From: Methanomassiliicoccaceae archaeon | Lineage (GTDB): Archaea; Thermoplasmatota; Thermoplasmata; Methanomassiliicoccales; Methanomethylophilaceae | Length of the DNA stretch: 11,055 nt | Direction of reading: 5' to 3' | Assembly: GCA_009784745.1 (NCBI GenBank) | Contig: WQXR01000038.1 | Location: 1-11,055 of the forward strand | The notes under the pieces: model-generated | What the model saw: only the letters and a program-made list of their open reading frames with translations | What the model was told of the DNA's origin: nothing | Database searches by the model: none | Position numbers and translations under genes: made by a program | Part shown: positions 1 to 6,118 of the stretch, in pieces | Numbering within the stretch: the stretch's first letter is position 1 | How the letters are laid out: each line of letters begins with the position of its first letter

Positions 1-440
1 CGTTTCTCCGTTTCGAAGAAATCCCTCATCACACGGTACTCGAGTTTACGGGACGACATCAATTTTTCTATTGCAGATAATGATATCTCCCTTACCTGCG
101 GGTCCCACAATCCGTGAACTATCACATGGAGCATTATGTAACCGTTGTTGAATTTCTTTCCGGACATCATATCATTCGTTTTGACGCCTGTTCTGAATGA
201 TGTAAGGTTTGCGGTACAGATGCTTATCTCGTCGTCCGCGTTGTGTGCGCATGACTTCACGTGGCCGATCATATCGGCACCTTTCTCAAAACAGGCATTC
301 GTAACGTTCATCATCATTTCCTTTAATAATTCACACAGATCTGCTGACGGGATGTCACGTTTCGTGTCGATCTTTAACGTAACGGAGAATTTTCCCAGTT
401 CATCTATGGAACGGTGCATATCCAATTCAACGTCTTTCAT
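1..440 (-). CDS. Unrecognised protein coupled to a CobW-type GTPase, C-terminus cut by window edge
   Basis: I do not recognise this family. The reading frame stays open for 146 codons from the ATG at 438-440 to the left edge, so the C-terminus is missing. The visible protein is soluble and mixed alpha/beta, with no signal peptide or membrane segment. It has four cysteines (about C36, C50, C64, C75) and a histidine in a GHVKSC stretch (residues 59-64), which could bind metal but do not form a known motif. The start is well supported: an upstream GGTGGGAG resembles the archaeal Shine-Dalgarno sequence, and the ATG overlaps the TGA stop of the upstream GTPase gene (ATGA). That overlap implies translational coupling and a shared role, perhaps as partner or target of the GTPase. 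No function can be assigned from sequence alone. Confidence 0.8.
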   Translation of the reverse strand, partial: MKDVELDMHRSIDELGKFSVTLKIDTKRDIPSADLCELLKEMMMNVTNACFEKGADMIGHVKSCAHNADDEISICTANLTSFRTGVKTNDMMSGKKFNNGYIMLHVIVHGLWDPQVREISLSAIEKLMSSRKLEYRVMRDFFETEK

Positions 441-1111
441 ACTCCCACCTTCCCGTACTGTTCTTTGAAACGTCCTTCTTCCATCGCTTCGTCGTATTTC
501 TTTGATCTCTCATTAACGACGAGAGATGCCATCTCCTTTATTCCGAGCGAGGTCAAAGCTGATCCAAACATTATATTTGCATCCGGATCTATGTTCTTTA
601 CCATCTCTTCACATTTTTTAATTTCTTCCGGAGTGCACAGATCTGTTTTGTTTATCATCACAGCATCCGCTTCGCGTATCTGTGTCGCTATTAACCGTCC
701 TACAAATATCATCTGCTCTTCCATTGCCGTTGAATCCACAAAAGTGACTATCGGCGAATGAACGATCTCGATACCGCTGTTCTTCGACGCTTCCGCGACT
801 GCCTGTTTTAAACCCCACGGTATCGCGACGCCTGACGGTTCCACCAACACGATATCGGGTTTGCAGCTTAAGTAAAGATTTGTTATCGTCGTCGTAAAAG
901 TGCCTTGAACTTCGCAGCATATACATCCGCCGGCAACTTCCTTTACCGTAAGACCGTGCGAACTCATTATTTTCTGATCCACGTTTATATGTCCGACGTC
1001 ATTGACAATGACGGCGACCTTGTACCCCATTGATGTTATCTCTGCTGCCAACTTCGTTAAGAACGATGTTTTACCGGAGCCCAAGAAACCTGTTACCTGT
1101 GCGATCCTCAT
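437..1111 (-). CDS. CobW/HypB/UreG-family GTPase, short form without CobW_C domain
   Basis: P-loop GTPase of the G3E class, whose members insert or deliver metals (Ni, Co, Zn) into target enzymes or cofactors. Numbering from the second ATG, the Walker A motif GFLGSGKTS is at residues 8-16, the metal-binding CxCC motif (C63, C65, C66) follows in GGCICC, EPSG is at 91-94, and the guanine-specificity motif NKTD is at 154-157. The protein is about 224 residues, so the C-terminal CobW_C domain of longer relatives is absent. An ATG six bases upstream (position 1117) is possible. I prefer 1111 because it gives the usual MRIAQVTGFLGSGKT opening and lies about 28 bp from a TATA-like tract. The downstream gene overlaps it by ATGA. 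The target metal and enzyme are unknown; nickel or cobalt would suit a methanogen with corrinoid methyltransferases, but that is inference. Confidence 0.88.
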   Translation of the reverse strand: MRIAQVTGFLGSGKTSFLTKLAAEITSMGYKVAVIVNDVGHINVDQKIMSSHGLTVKEVAGGCICCEVQGTFTTTITNLYLSCKPDIVLVEPSGVAIPWGLKQAVAEASKNSGIEIVHSPIVTFVDSTAMEEQMIFVGRLIATQIREADAVMINKTDLCTPEEIKKCEEMVKNIDPDANIMFGSALTSLGIKEMASLVVNERSKKYDEAMEEGRFKEQYGKVGV

Positions 1112-1135
1112 GAACATGGAATGAAACTAATAGAA

Positions 1136-1166
1136 TAAAAAATTACGGAGAGCGGTGACGTTCCGT
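1136..1166 (-). terminator. Possible terminator of the SAM methyltransferase gene, T-tract doubling as TATA box
   Basis: Read on the minus strand, a weak hairpin (arms ACGGA and TCCGT, 1145-1149 with 1162-1166, 12-base loop) is followed by a six-T tract (1137-1142). This lies just after the SAM methyltransferase stop. The same T/A tract is about 28 bp before the preferred start of the CobW-type GTPase, so it may also act as that gene's TATA box. The short stem makes the hairpin uncertain; the T-tract alone could end archaeal transcription. Confidence 0.35.
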
Positions 1167-1181
1167 TATGAAAAATAACAT

Positions 1182-1805
1182 TCAGTCGGTCTTCTGAAAT
1201 ACTGCGTCAATACGTGATCTCTTCCCTGCGAACTTCGTTCTTTCGTCCACCTTCTGTAACGATACAAGATTAAAATCTTTGAAAAGCCTTTTCAGTTCCG
1301 CTTCCGTGAAATAATGGTACATTATCCCGTTCCCGCGGAGAACGGTACCTTCTCCTATCACTTCGCCTTTGTCAGAGCGCATATCATCCCTGTGAAAAAC
1401 TCTTACGAATATCTTTGCGTCATGTTTCAGTATGCGATATAATTCTTTCATCGCTTTTTCCGATTCGTCATCTTCCATGTGCTCCAGCACATGGACCATG
1501 ACCGCACCGTCGAAGGTCTCATCCTCCGTCGGGATCTTGGATGCTGATGCAACGATAGTTTGCATCCTGTCGCCGTATAATTTCTCGCATATTCCGACGG
1601 CAACATCCGATGTATCTATTCCTGTTACATTGAATTTCGCTTCCATCAACGCGAAGGACGTCTTTCCGGTGCCGCACCCGATGTCGATTATCTTATTTCC
1701 TTCGGCGAACGGCAAAGGTGTATCTATCGTAATAACACCTCTCCACGGTCTGAATTGGGAACTGTACAATTCGTTCCATGCATCTTTCTGACGTAATACT
1801 GTCAT
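1182..1805 (-). CDS. Class I SAM-dependent methyltransferase, substrate unknown
   Basis: A 207-residue soluble Rossmann-fold methyltransferase of the Methyltransf_11/25 type. Motif I, the SAM-binding glycine-rich loop, is IIDIGCGTGKTS at residues 39-50. The acidic end of strand 2 is in TGIDTS (61-66), and the post-I region VMVHVLEHM (about 102-110) contains the usual LEH. An N-terminal WNELYSS...WRG stretch is typical of small TehB-like methyltransferases. The substrate cannot be read from the sequence. Its ATG at 1803-1805 has a TATA-like TATAATAT 29 bp upstream, and the gap to the preceding radical SAM gene is 48 bp, so it probably has its own promoter. It could methylate a small molecule or detoxify a metalloid; there is no evidence to choose. 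Confidence 0.88.
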   Translation of the reverse strand: MTVLRQKDAWNELYSSQFRPWRGVITIDTPLPFAEGNKIIDIGCGTGKTSFALMEAKFNVTGIDTSDVAVGICEKLYGDRMQTIVASASKIPTEDETFDGAVMVHVLEHMEDDESEKAMKELYRILKHDAKIFVRVFHRDDMRSDKGEVIGEGTVLRGNGIMYHYFTEAELKRLFKDFNLVSLQKVDERTKFAGKRSRIDAVFQKTD

Positions 1806-1830
1806 CGGATGACGATTATGCGTTCTTCGT

Positions 1831-1838
1831 TATAATAT
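1831..1838 (-). promoter_or_regulatory. TATA-like box for the SAM methyltransferase gene
   Basis: ATATTATA on the minus strand, centred about 29 bp before the ATG at 1805, which fits a nearly leaderless archaeal transcript. Judged by eye from spacing and composition only. Confidence 0.4.
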
Positions 1839-1853
1839 GTTTTATTCTTTTGC

Positions 1854-2636
1854 TCACGAGGTTGCGTTCGATGCTGCGGAAAGTGTTCTTGCAGGTCCGT
1901 GACCTGCTATCACCTTCACATCAAATCTGTCATCATTCTTTTCCATGGAAAGTACCTGCTCCGGCGATAAATGAGAATATTTTACGTCGGCGATATGTAT
2001 CTGCGCCTTTGCCTTTGCATTTTCCATCTCTTCTGCAGTGGGCATCCTGTACGGCTGACCCGGAACGGGTATATATCCCATTATGTGAAATGAGATATTC
2101 TCAAACGATGATATGAATTCGGCGACAGCCTCTATCTGGTCTATGTCCACAAGTCCCGGGATGTATATGATGTTCGCCGAAAGTTCCATCCCTTTCTTCG
2201 CGGCCGTTTCGAAGTTGCCGTATATCTTTCTTTTTTCAATTCCGGTGATCTTTTTATGAACGTCGTCGTTCCACGCTTTCAGTCCGACGTTCGCCGCGTC
2301 CAAATATCTTAAATTCAGATCGCTTCCGTTCGTGTGTCCGAGCGTTGTTCTTGCATTCAGTTCCTTTTTTGCGAATTCAAGCATTTCCGGTAACGTTTTC
2401 GCTACCGTGGGCTCACCGCCCATGAAATTCACTCTTTTCGGTGATACCGAAAGCAAAGCATCCTTTATCTCGTCATCAGTAAGAAAGTGTTCGGGACGCG
2501 GAGATACAAGACCCGGCGTTCCGTTCGCACCGCTTACGAGTTTGTACGAACATATGGGACATCTGAACGTGCAGCCGTAGTTGTGGACGGTCGCAAAATC
2601 GTGTTTGGCGTTGTACGTCACTTTATAGAATGCCAT
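1854..2636 (-). CDS. Radical SAM protein, PflA-like (activase class), 260 residues
   Basis: Radical SAM enzyme with the cluster-binding motif C22-TFR-C26-PI-C29 (CxxxCxxC) and the SAM-binding FMGGEPT at residues 71-77. The motif GYIPVPGQPYRMPTAEEM in the C-terminal third resembles the end of the pyruvate formate-lyase activating enzyme group (COG1180). These are the only three cysteines, so no auxiliary iron-sulfur cluster is expected. Family members generate a glycyl radical on a partner enzyme or carry out a single radical modification; no glycyl-radical enzyme is visible in this window, so the target is unknown. The start ATG at 2636 has an ATATATA element centred 25 bp upstream, which fits a leaderless mRNA. 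It is divergent from the ABC importer and shares its regulatory region. Confidence 0.88.
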   Translation of the reverse strand: MAFYKVTYNAKHDFATVHNYGCTFRCPICSYKLVSGANGTPGLVSPRPEHFLTDDEIKDALLSVSPKRVNFMGGEPTVAKTLPEMLEFAKKELNARTTLGHTNGSDLNLRYLDAANVGLKAWNDDVHKKITGIEKRKIYGNFETAAKKGMELSANIIYIPGLVDIDQIEAVAEFISSFENISFHIMGYIPVPGQPYRMPTAEEMENAKAKAQIHIADVKYSHLSPEQVLSMEKNDDRFDVKVIAGHGPARTLSAASNATS

Positions 2637-2657
2637 TTCAGTACCACTCAGATGTCC

Positions 2658-2664
2658 ATATATA
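2658..2664 (-). promoter_or_regulatory. TATA-like box for the radical SAM gene
   Basis: TATATAT on the minus strand, centred 25 bp before the ATG at 2636. A second A/T-rich candidate (CTATAAATAT, about 2671-2680) lies upstream and would give a leader of roughly 12 bases. Confidence 0.45.
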
Positions 2665-2682
2665 CTTTTGATATTTATAGTA

Positions 2683-2763
2683 TTACGTTTCGTAAATTAG
2701 TGTTACTCTGATAACACGAATGTGTTACTCATATTTTTCCGCAGACATTTCGAACACGAATGT
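2683..2763. promoter_or_regulatory. Clustered repeat array, candidate operator for the ABC importer and radical SAM gene
   Basis: Several repeats are packed into about 80 bp. TTACG-TTT-CGTAA is a perfect inverted repeat at 2683-2695. GTGTTACTC occurs at 2700-2708 and again at 2722-2730 (22 bp apart). TAACAC at 2712-2717 is the reverse complement of GTGTTA, so it forms inverted repeats with both copies. AACACGAATGT occurs at 2713-2723 and 2753-2763, exactly 40 bp apart. Spacings near whole helical turns suggest cooperative binding of one regulator. The array lies upstream of both divergent TATA boxes, so it could activate or repress either gene. The regulator is unknown. Confidence 0.55.
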
Positions 2764-2764
2764 T

Positions 2765-2793
2765 TTTAAAATTTAATGGTAAAGTTTAAAATA
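2765..2793 (+). promoter_or_regulatory. Tandem TATA-like boxes for the ABC importer operon
   Basis: TTTAAAAT appears twice, at 2765-2772 and 2785-2792. The downstream copy (extended TTTAAAATA) is centred about 27 bp before the permease ATG at 2816, so a leaderless transcript is expected from it. The upstream copy would give a leader of around 20 bases. Confidence 0.45.
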
Positions 2794-2815
2794 AAGTAGT
2801 CTCATATATCTGCGG

Positions 2816-3718
2816 ATGCAAATACTTTCGAATTCCGAGAAAAAGAGGACCGATATCGGTAAACTTGTAAGCGAAACACCAAAGAACTCCGATTCCGTTG
2901 TTCTTAAGGACGATACACCGGAACGCATCGCAAGGAATGTCATTATCTTTCTTGTAGGGATACTGATCGTCTTTGCCGTATGGTTCATCGTCGCGTGGTA
3001 TTACAACACATTCCAAAGACATACGCTCTCATTTCCGGAACCTGTTGAGACGTTCAGACAGATGTTCTCATATCTCGGCGGCGAAAGTATGCTCAGATTC
3101 TCTATCTTTACACATCTTTTCGCTACGATAGAAAGATGGATCATAGGTTATGTCATAGCAGCGGTCATCGGGATATTCATAGGTATGACACTGGCAACAT
3201 CCGAGAGAGCATATCAGATAGGAATGGTTCCCGTAAACATACTTCAAATGATACCTGGATTGGCATGGATACCCGTAGCGTTCTTACTGTTCGGATTAGG
3301 TAACAATACAGCAATATTCATTATTGCAGTGTCGGCGATATCACCGATAGCGATGAACGTCGCCGCCGGCATAAGACGTGTGCCCCGAGTGAACATAAGA
3401 ACTGCACAGATGGTCGGACTGTCAAAGATGCAGATGTTCGATCGTGTTCTTCTTCCGTATGCTGCGGTCGATATCGTCACCGGATTGAGAGTGGGGATGG
3501 CGAACGCATGGAGAATGTTAATTGCTGCGGAAATGGTCGTAGGCGTTGCCGTAGGTCTCGGATACACAATAAGCCAGTCAGTCTATATGTTAGATTACGT
3601 TACTTCTTTCGTGTGCATCATAATAATATGCATAATAGGTCTGTTCATTGATAAAGTGGTATTCGCACGTATTGAATCATTTGCCAAAGAAAGATTGAGG
3701 ACAGAGGTGAACGAATGA
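2816..3718 (+). CDS. ABC importer permease, sulfonate/taurine (SsuC/TauC) class
   Basis: Integral membrane subunit of a type I ABC importer (BPD_transp_1 family), 300 residues with about six membrane segments after a polar N-terminus of some 40 residues. The cytoplasmic coupling loop that contacts the ATPase is visible as RTAQMVGLSKMQMFDRVLLP (residues about 195-214), with the conserved glycine and LLP. Its best resemblance is to permeases for aliphatic sulfonates, taurine, nitrate or pyrimidine precursors; the exact substrate cannot be read. The stop overlaps the ATPase start by ATGA, and an excellent Shine-Dalgarno GAGGTGA (3704-3710) lies just before that junction. This is the first gene of a three-gene operon. 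ATG 2816 was chosen because the TATA-like box sits 27 bp upstream. Confidence 0.92.
   Translation: MQILSNSEKKRTDIGKLVSETPKNSDSVVLKDDTPERIARNVIIFLVGILIVFAVWFIVAWYYNTFQRHTLSFPEPVETFRQMFSYLGGESMLRFSIFTHLFATIERWIIGYVIAAVIGIFIGMTLATSERAYQIGMVPVNILQMIPGLAWIPVAFLLFGLGNNTAIFIIAVSAISPIAMNVAAGIRRVPRVNIRTAQMVGLSKMQMFDRVLLPYAAVDIVTGLRVGMANAWRMLIAAEMVVGVAVGLGYTISQSVYMLDYVTSFVCIIIICIIGLFIDKVVFARIESFAKERLRTEVNE
3704..3710 (+). promoter_or_regulatory. Ribosome binding site inside the permease gene for the ATPase
   Basis: GAGGTGA is a near-perfect match to the archaeal anti-Shine-Dalgarno and ends four bases before the ATG at 3715. It fixes the ATPase start and explains how the second cistron is translated despite the overlap. 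Confidence 0.7.
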
Positions 3719-4494
3719 CCGTTATCAGCGTTGAGAACGTATCGATGGCCTATGCCGACCGTAAAGGAAAGAATGCAAAGATCGTCCTGAGGGATGTTAA
3801 TATTGATATCAACGAAAATGAGTTCGTCTGTCTCATCGGGCCGTCAGGATGTGGTAAAACTACGTTACTCAATATGATCGCAGGATTTGAAAGACCGGTG
3901 TCGGGAAAGATATCATACCGCGGGCAGGAGATAATCGAACCGTCATACGAAAGAGGCGTTGTATTTCAGGAATACAGTCTTTTGCCGTGGATGAACGTTC
4001 TCGGTAACGTCGAGTTCGGATTGGAAGGAAAGGAAAAGGACAAAGAAAAGAGAAAAGCGACAGCGGAAAGATATCTCTCGATGGTCGGTCTTTCCGATTT
4101 TGCAGATCATCGTCCGAATCTTCTTTCCGGGGGTATGAAACAGCGTGTGGCGATAGCAAGAACGCTTGCAATGGAGCCTGACGTATTGCTCATGGATGAA
4201 CCGTTCTCCGCGTTGGACGAACAGACAAGAGGAAAACTCGATCGTGAGATACTGGAGATATGGAAGCATAACAAAAGAACAGTAATTTTCGTGACACACA
4301 ACGTAGATGAGGCCTTACTTCTGGGAACGCGCATAATAATGTTATCGGCTGCGCCCGGACAGGTAATAAAAGAATGGAGTTTGGGCGATGACCGCGAAAT
4401 GACATCCGAAAGAATGGTAAGATTGAGGAAGGATATTATCGATACATTGCACCTTTGTCCGTGTGCGGTGCGTTCTGTGATAACCATAGAGTGA
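3715..4494 (+). CDS. ABC importer ATPase, SsuB/TauB class
   Basis: Cytoplasmic ATP-hydrolysing subunit, 259 residues, with every catalytic element intact: Walker A GPSGCGKTT at 42-50, Q-loop in VVFQEYSLLPW, ABC signature LSGGMKQR at 137-144, Walker B DVLLMDEPF at 156-164 with the catalytic glutamate at 162, D-loop SALD, and switch histidine H195 in VTHNVDEA. The length and the phrase SLLPWMNV are typical of the nitrate/sulfonate/taurine ATPases. A short C-terminal tail carries a CPC cysteine pair (in HLCPCAV) whose role is unknown. Start overlaps the permease stop; four bases separate its own stop from the binding-protein gene, so the three subunits are co-translated. Confidence 0.95.
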   Translation: MTVISVENVSMAYADRKGKNAKIVLRDVNIDINENEFVCLIGPSGCGKTTLLNMIAGFERPVSGKISYRGQEIIEPSYERGVVFQEYSLLPWMNVLGNVEFGLEGKEKDKEKRKATAERYLSMVGLSDFADHRPNLLSGGMKQRVAIARTLAMEPDVLLMDEPFSALDEQTRGKLDREILEIWKHNKRTVIFVTHNVDEALLLGTRIIMLSAAPGQVIKEWSLGDDREMTSERMVRLRKDIIDTLHLCPCAVRSVITIE

Positions 4495-4498
4495 TACC

Positions 4499-5635
4499 AT
4501 GGTAACGTTATCTCCTTTGACATCGGTGATCGTTGCAAGTGTTCTGATAAGCGTTTCCGTGTCCGCGTATCTCGTGATAAATGATGACGACCATGACATT
4601 ACAATAGCGTGGGCCAATAAGGATTGTTACGAACCGTTCTGGATAGCCGATGCGTTAGGCTATTGGGTCGATGAAGGTGTCAAAGTTAACGGTGTGATAC
4701 TGAACAACGGTTCTGAGGTCGCCGCATCCATACTGTCGGGGAACGCTGACATAGGAGGGATGGGCGCTGATCCGTTGCTCAGAATGTTAAGGGATGACAG
4801 CGGTTCATCCATCGTATGCAGATATCAGACGGGATACAGTAACAGTGAGTTCGTTGCAAGGGACGGCGGCAACGGAGGTAAGATATCATTAAGCGAATAT
4901 CAAAAACAATTGGCTGATGCCGAATCATCAGGGAACGATAAGAAATTGAGAGAATATCTCAATAAAGCGGTAAAAGGCGCAAAGGTCGGGATGCAGGTCG
5001 GTACCGCATACTGGTCTTGGTTCCTGGGATTTCTGGATAACATAGAACTCACAGCGGATGACGTCACCATAGTACCGTTGGATTTTAACGTACAGGTGGC
5101 CGCGTTAACGGAAAAACAGGTCGACATAATTTCCGGAGGTTCTCCAAATACAGAACTTGCGCTTGAGATGTCAGGTTCTCATTTCATGATATCGGATCCG
5201 GATCAAAAACTTGCATCGATATTTCTGATGGCCTCAGGTAACGCAATGGCGGCCAAGGCCGACGCGATAGTGAAAGTTCTGAAGGGACTTCAGAGAGCGT
5301 GTGACCTCATATACAGCGATCCTGAGAATGCCGCCAAACTGATAATAGACGTTTACGGAAGAAATTGGACCGTTGAACAGCAGAAAACGGTATTCGGAAG
5401 AAGTATCTGGGGTATCGACATCGTTGACAAAGACATCAAAGCGCTGGAAACTGCCGCCAAACTGATAAACAAAGCGGGTCAGGAACGGAAAGGGGATCTT
5501 CCGACAGGCGATAAGATAACAGAACGCATACCGCGAAATGATCTTACCGATCTGATAAGTGTTGTAATGGATGCCGCTGATCTGCCGACACCGGCGTTCA
5601 TCAAATTAGAGAAGGGAAAAGGATTAAGGGTCTGA
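4499..5635 (+). CDS. ABC importer substrate-binding protein, SsuA/NMT1-like, membrane-anchored
   Basis: Extracytoplasmic binding protein of 378 residues for the importer. Residues 5-27 form one hydrophobic segment followed by an acidic NDDDHD stretch. No lipobox cysteine or clear signal-peptidase site is visible, so it is probably tethered by an uncleaved N-terminal anchor, common in archaea. The mature part fits the SsuA/TauA/NMT1 type: an opening like EPFWIADALGYWVDEGV, a central LSGNADIGGMGADPLL, then a long helical C-terminal half. The ligand is unknown; sulfonates such as taurine or coenzyme M, nitrate, and thiamine precursors are all bound by relatives. The start follows the ATPase stop by four bases. 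The 3' end overlaps the convergent peroxiredoxin gene by 12 bp. Confidence 0.9.
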   Translation: MVTLSPLTSVIVASVLISVSVSAYLVINDDDHDITIAWANKDCYEPFWIADALGYWVDEGVKVNGVILNNGSEVAASILSGNADIGGMGADPLLRMLRDDSGSSIVCRYQTGYSNSEFVARDGGNGGKISLSEYQKQLADAESSGNDKKLREYLNKAVKGAKVGMQVGTAYWSWFLGFLDNIELTADDVTIVPLDFNVQVAALTEKQVDIISGGSPNTELALEMSGSHFMISDPDQKLASIFLMASGNAMAAKADAIVKVLKGLQRACDLIYSDPENAAKLIIDVYGRNWTVEQQKTVFGRSIWGIDIVDKDIKALETAAKLINKAGQERKGDLPTGDKITERIPRNDLTDLISVVMDAADLPTPAFIKLEKGKGLRV

Positions 5636-6118
5636 AGATAAAAGGATATTTTTAATATCCTCGACCAGCAATTCAAGATCCACTGTATCATTAGGCCTGT
5701 TCGCTCTCCATAAGTAACGTATATTCATATCTTTATCAACAAGAACGAATCCTCTGTTCGTGAAACCCAGCACCTTAGGATGTTCCGGATGTGTAACTAT
5801 CATGCCGTATGTTCTGCTTATCTTTTGTTCTTTATCGGATATATGATCATATTTTGAATCCGTACGATCCATCCATTTCTCGTGATCCTCCAAAGGACCG
5901 GGGTTGATATGGAACACCTTTATTCCGAGTTTCTCGAATTTGTCGTAAGTTTCGTTCATCATTTCTATGTATCTTGTGCACGTTACTCCGTAATTGACAG
6001 GATAAAAATACAAAAGAACGGGATTCTCTTTCACTTTTGAAGATAGTTTGAACTCATTACATCTTACGCAATGTGCGGTGAAATCCTGCGCTTTATCATT
6101 AACATTCAATTCATTCAT
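5624..6118 (-). CDS. Peroxiredoxin-like (AhpC/TSA, BCP-like) protein with altered active site
   Basis: Thioredoxin-fold peroxiredoxin of 164 residues, expected to reduce hydroperoxides using a peroxidatic cysteine. The active-site segment reads YFYPVNYGVTCTRYI, with C47 as the catalytic cysteine and R122 (in TNRGFVLVD) as the conserved arginine. The family signature P-x-x-x-T/S-x-x-C is altered: the T/S position is G44, while a threonine sits directly before the cysteine. A CxxC pair (C17, C20) replaces the usual loop near the N-terminus, and there are no other cysteines, so C17/C20 may resolve C47 or bind metal. The start overlaps the end of the upstream methyltransferase gene by 8 bp, implying coupled translation and perhaps protection of an oxygen-sensitive enzyme. 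Confidence 0.82.
   Translation of the reverse strand: MNELNVNDKAQDFTAHCVRCNEFKLSSKVKENPVLLYFYPVNYGVTCTRYIEMMNETYDKFEKLGIKVFHINPGPLEDHEKWMDRTDSKYDHISDKEQKISRTYGMIVTHPEHPKVLGFTNRGFVLVDKDMNIRYLWRANRPNDTVDLELLVEDIKNILLSSDP
5643..5661. terminator. Perfect hairpin between convergent genes, candidate transcript end
   Basis: AGGATATT-TTT-AATATCCT is a perfect 8-bp stem with a three-T loop, starting eight bases after the binding-protein stop and lying inside the 3' end of the peroxiredoxin gene. It may end or protect the importer mRNA. No long T-tract follows it, so its role as a terminator is uncertain. Confidence 0.4.

Noticed and set aside
2700..2757. GTGTTAC/TAACAC elements resemble NikR nickel-regulator sites reported in some prokaryotes
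   Set aside because: As I recall, NikR half-sites are separated by about 13-14 bases; here the inverted pairs are 4 to 6 bases apart, and the adjacent importer is not a nickel type. I keep it as an operator of unknown regulator.
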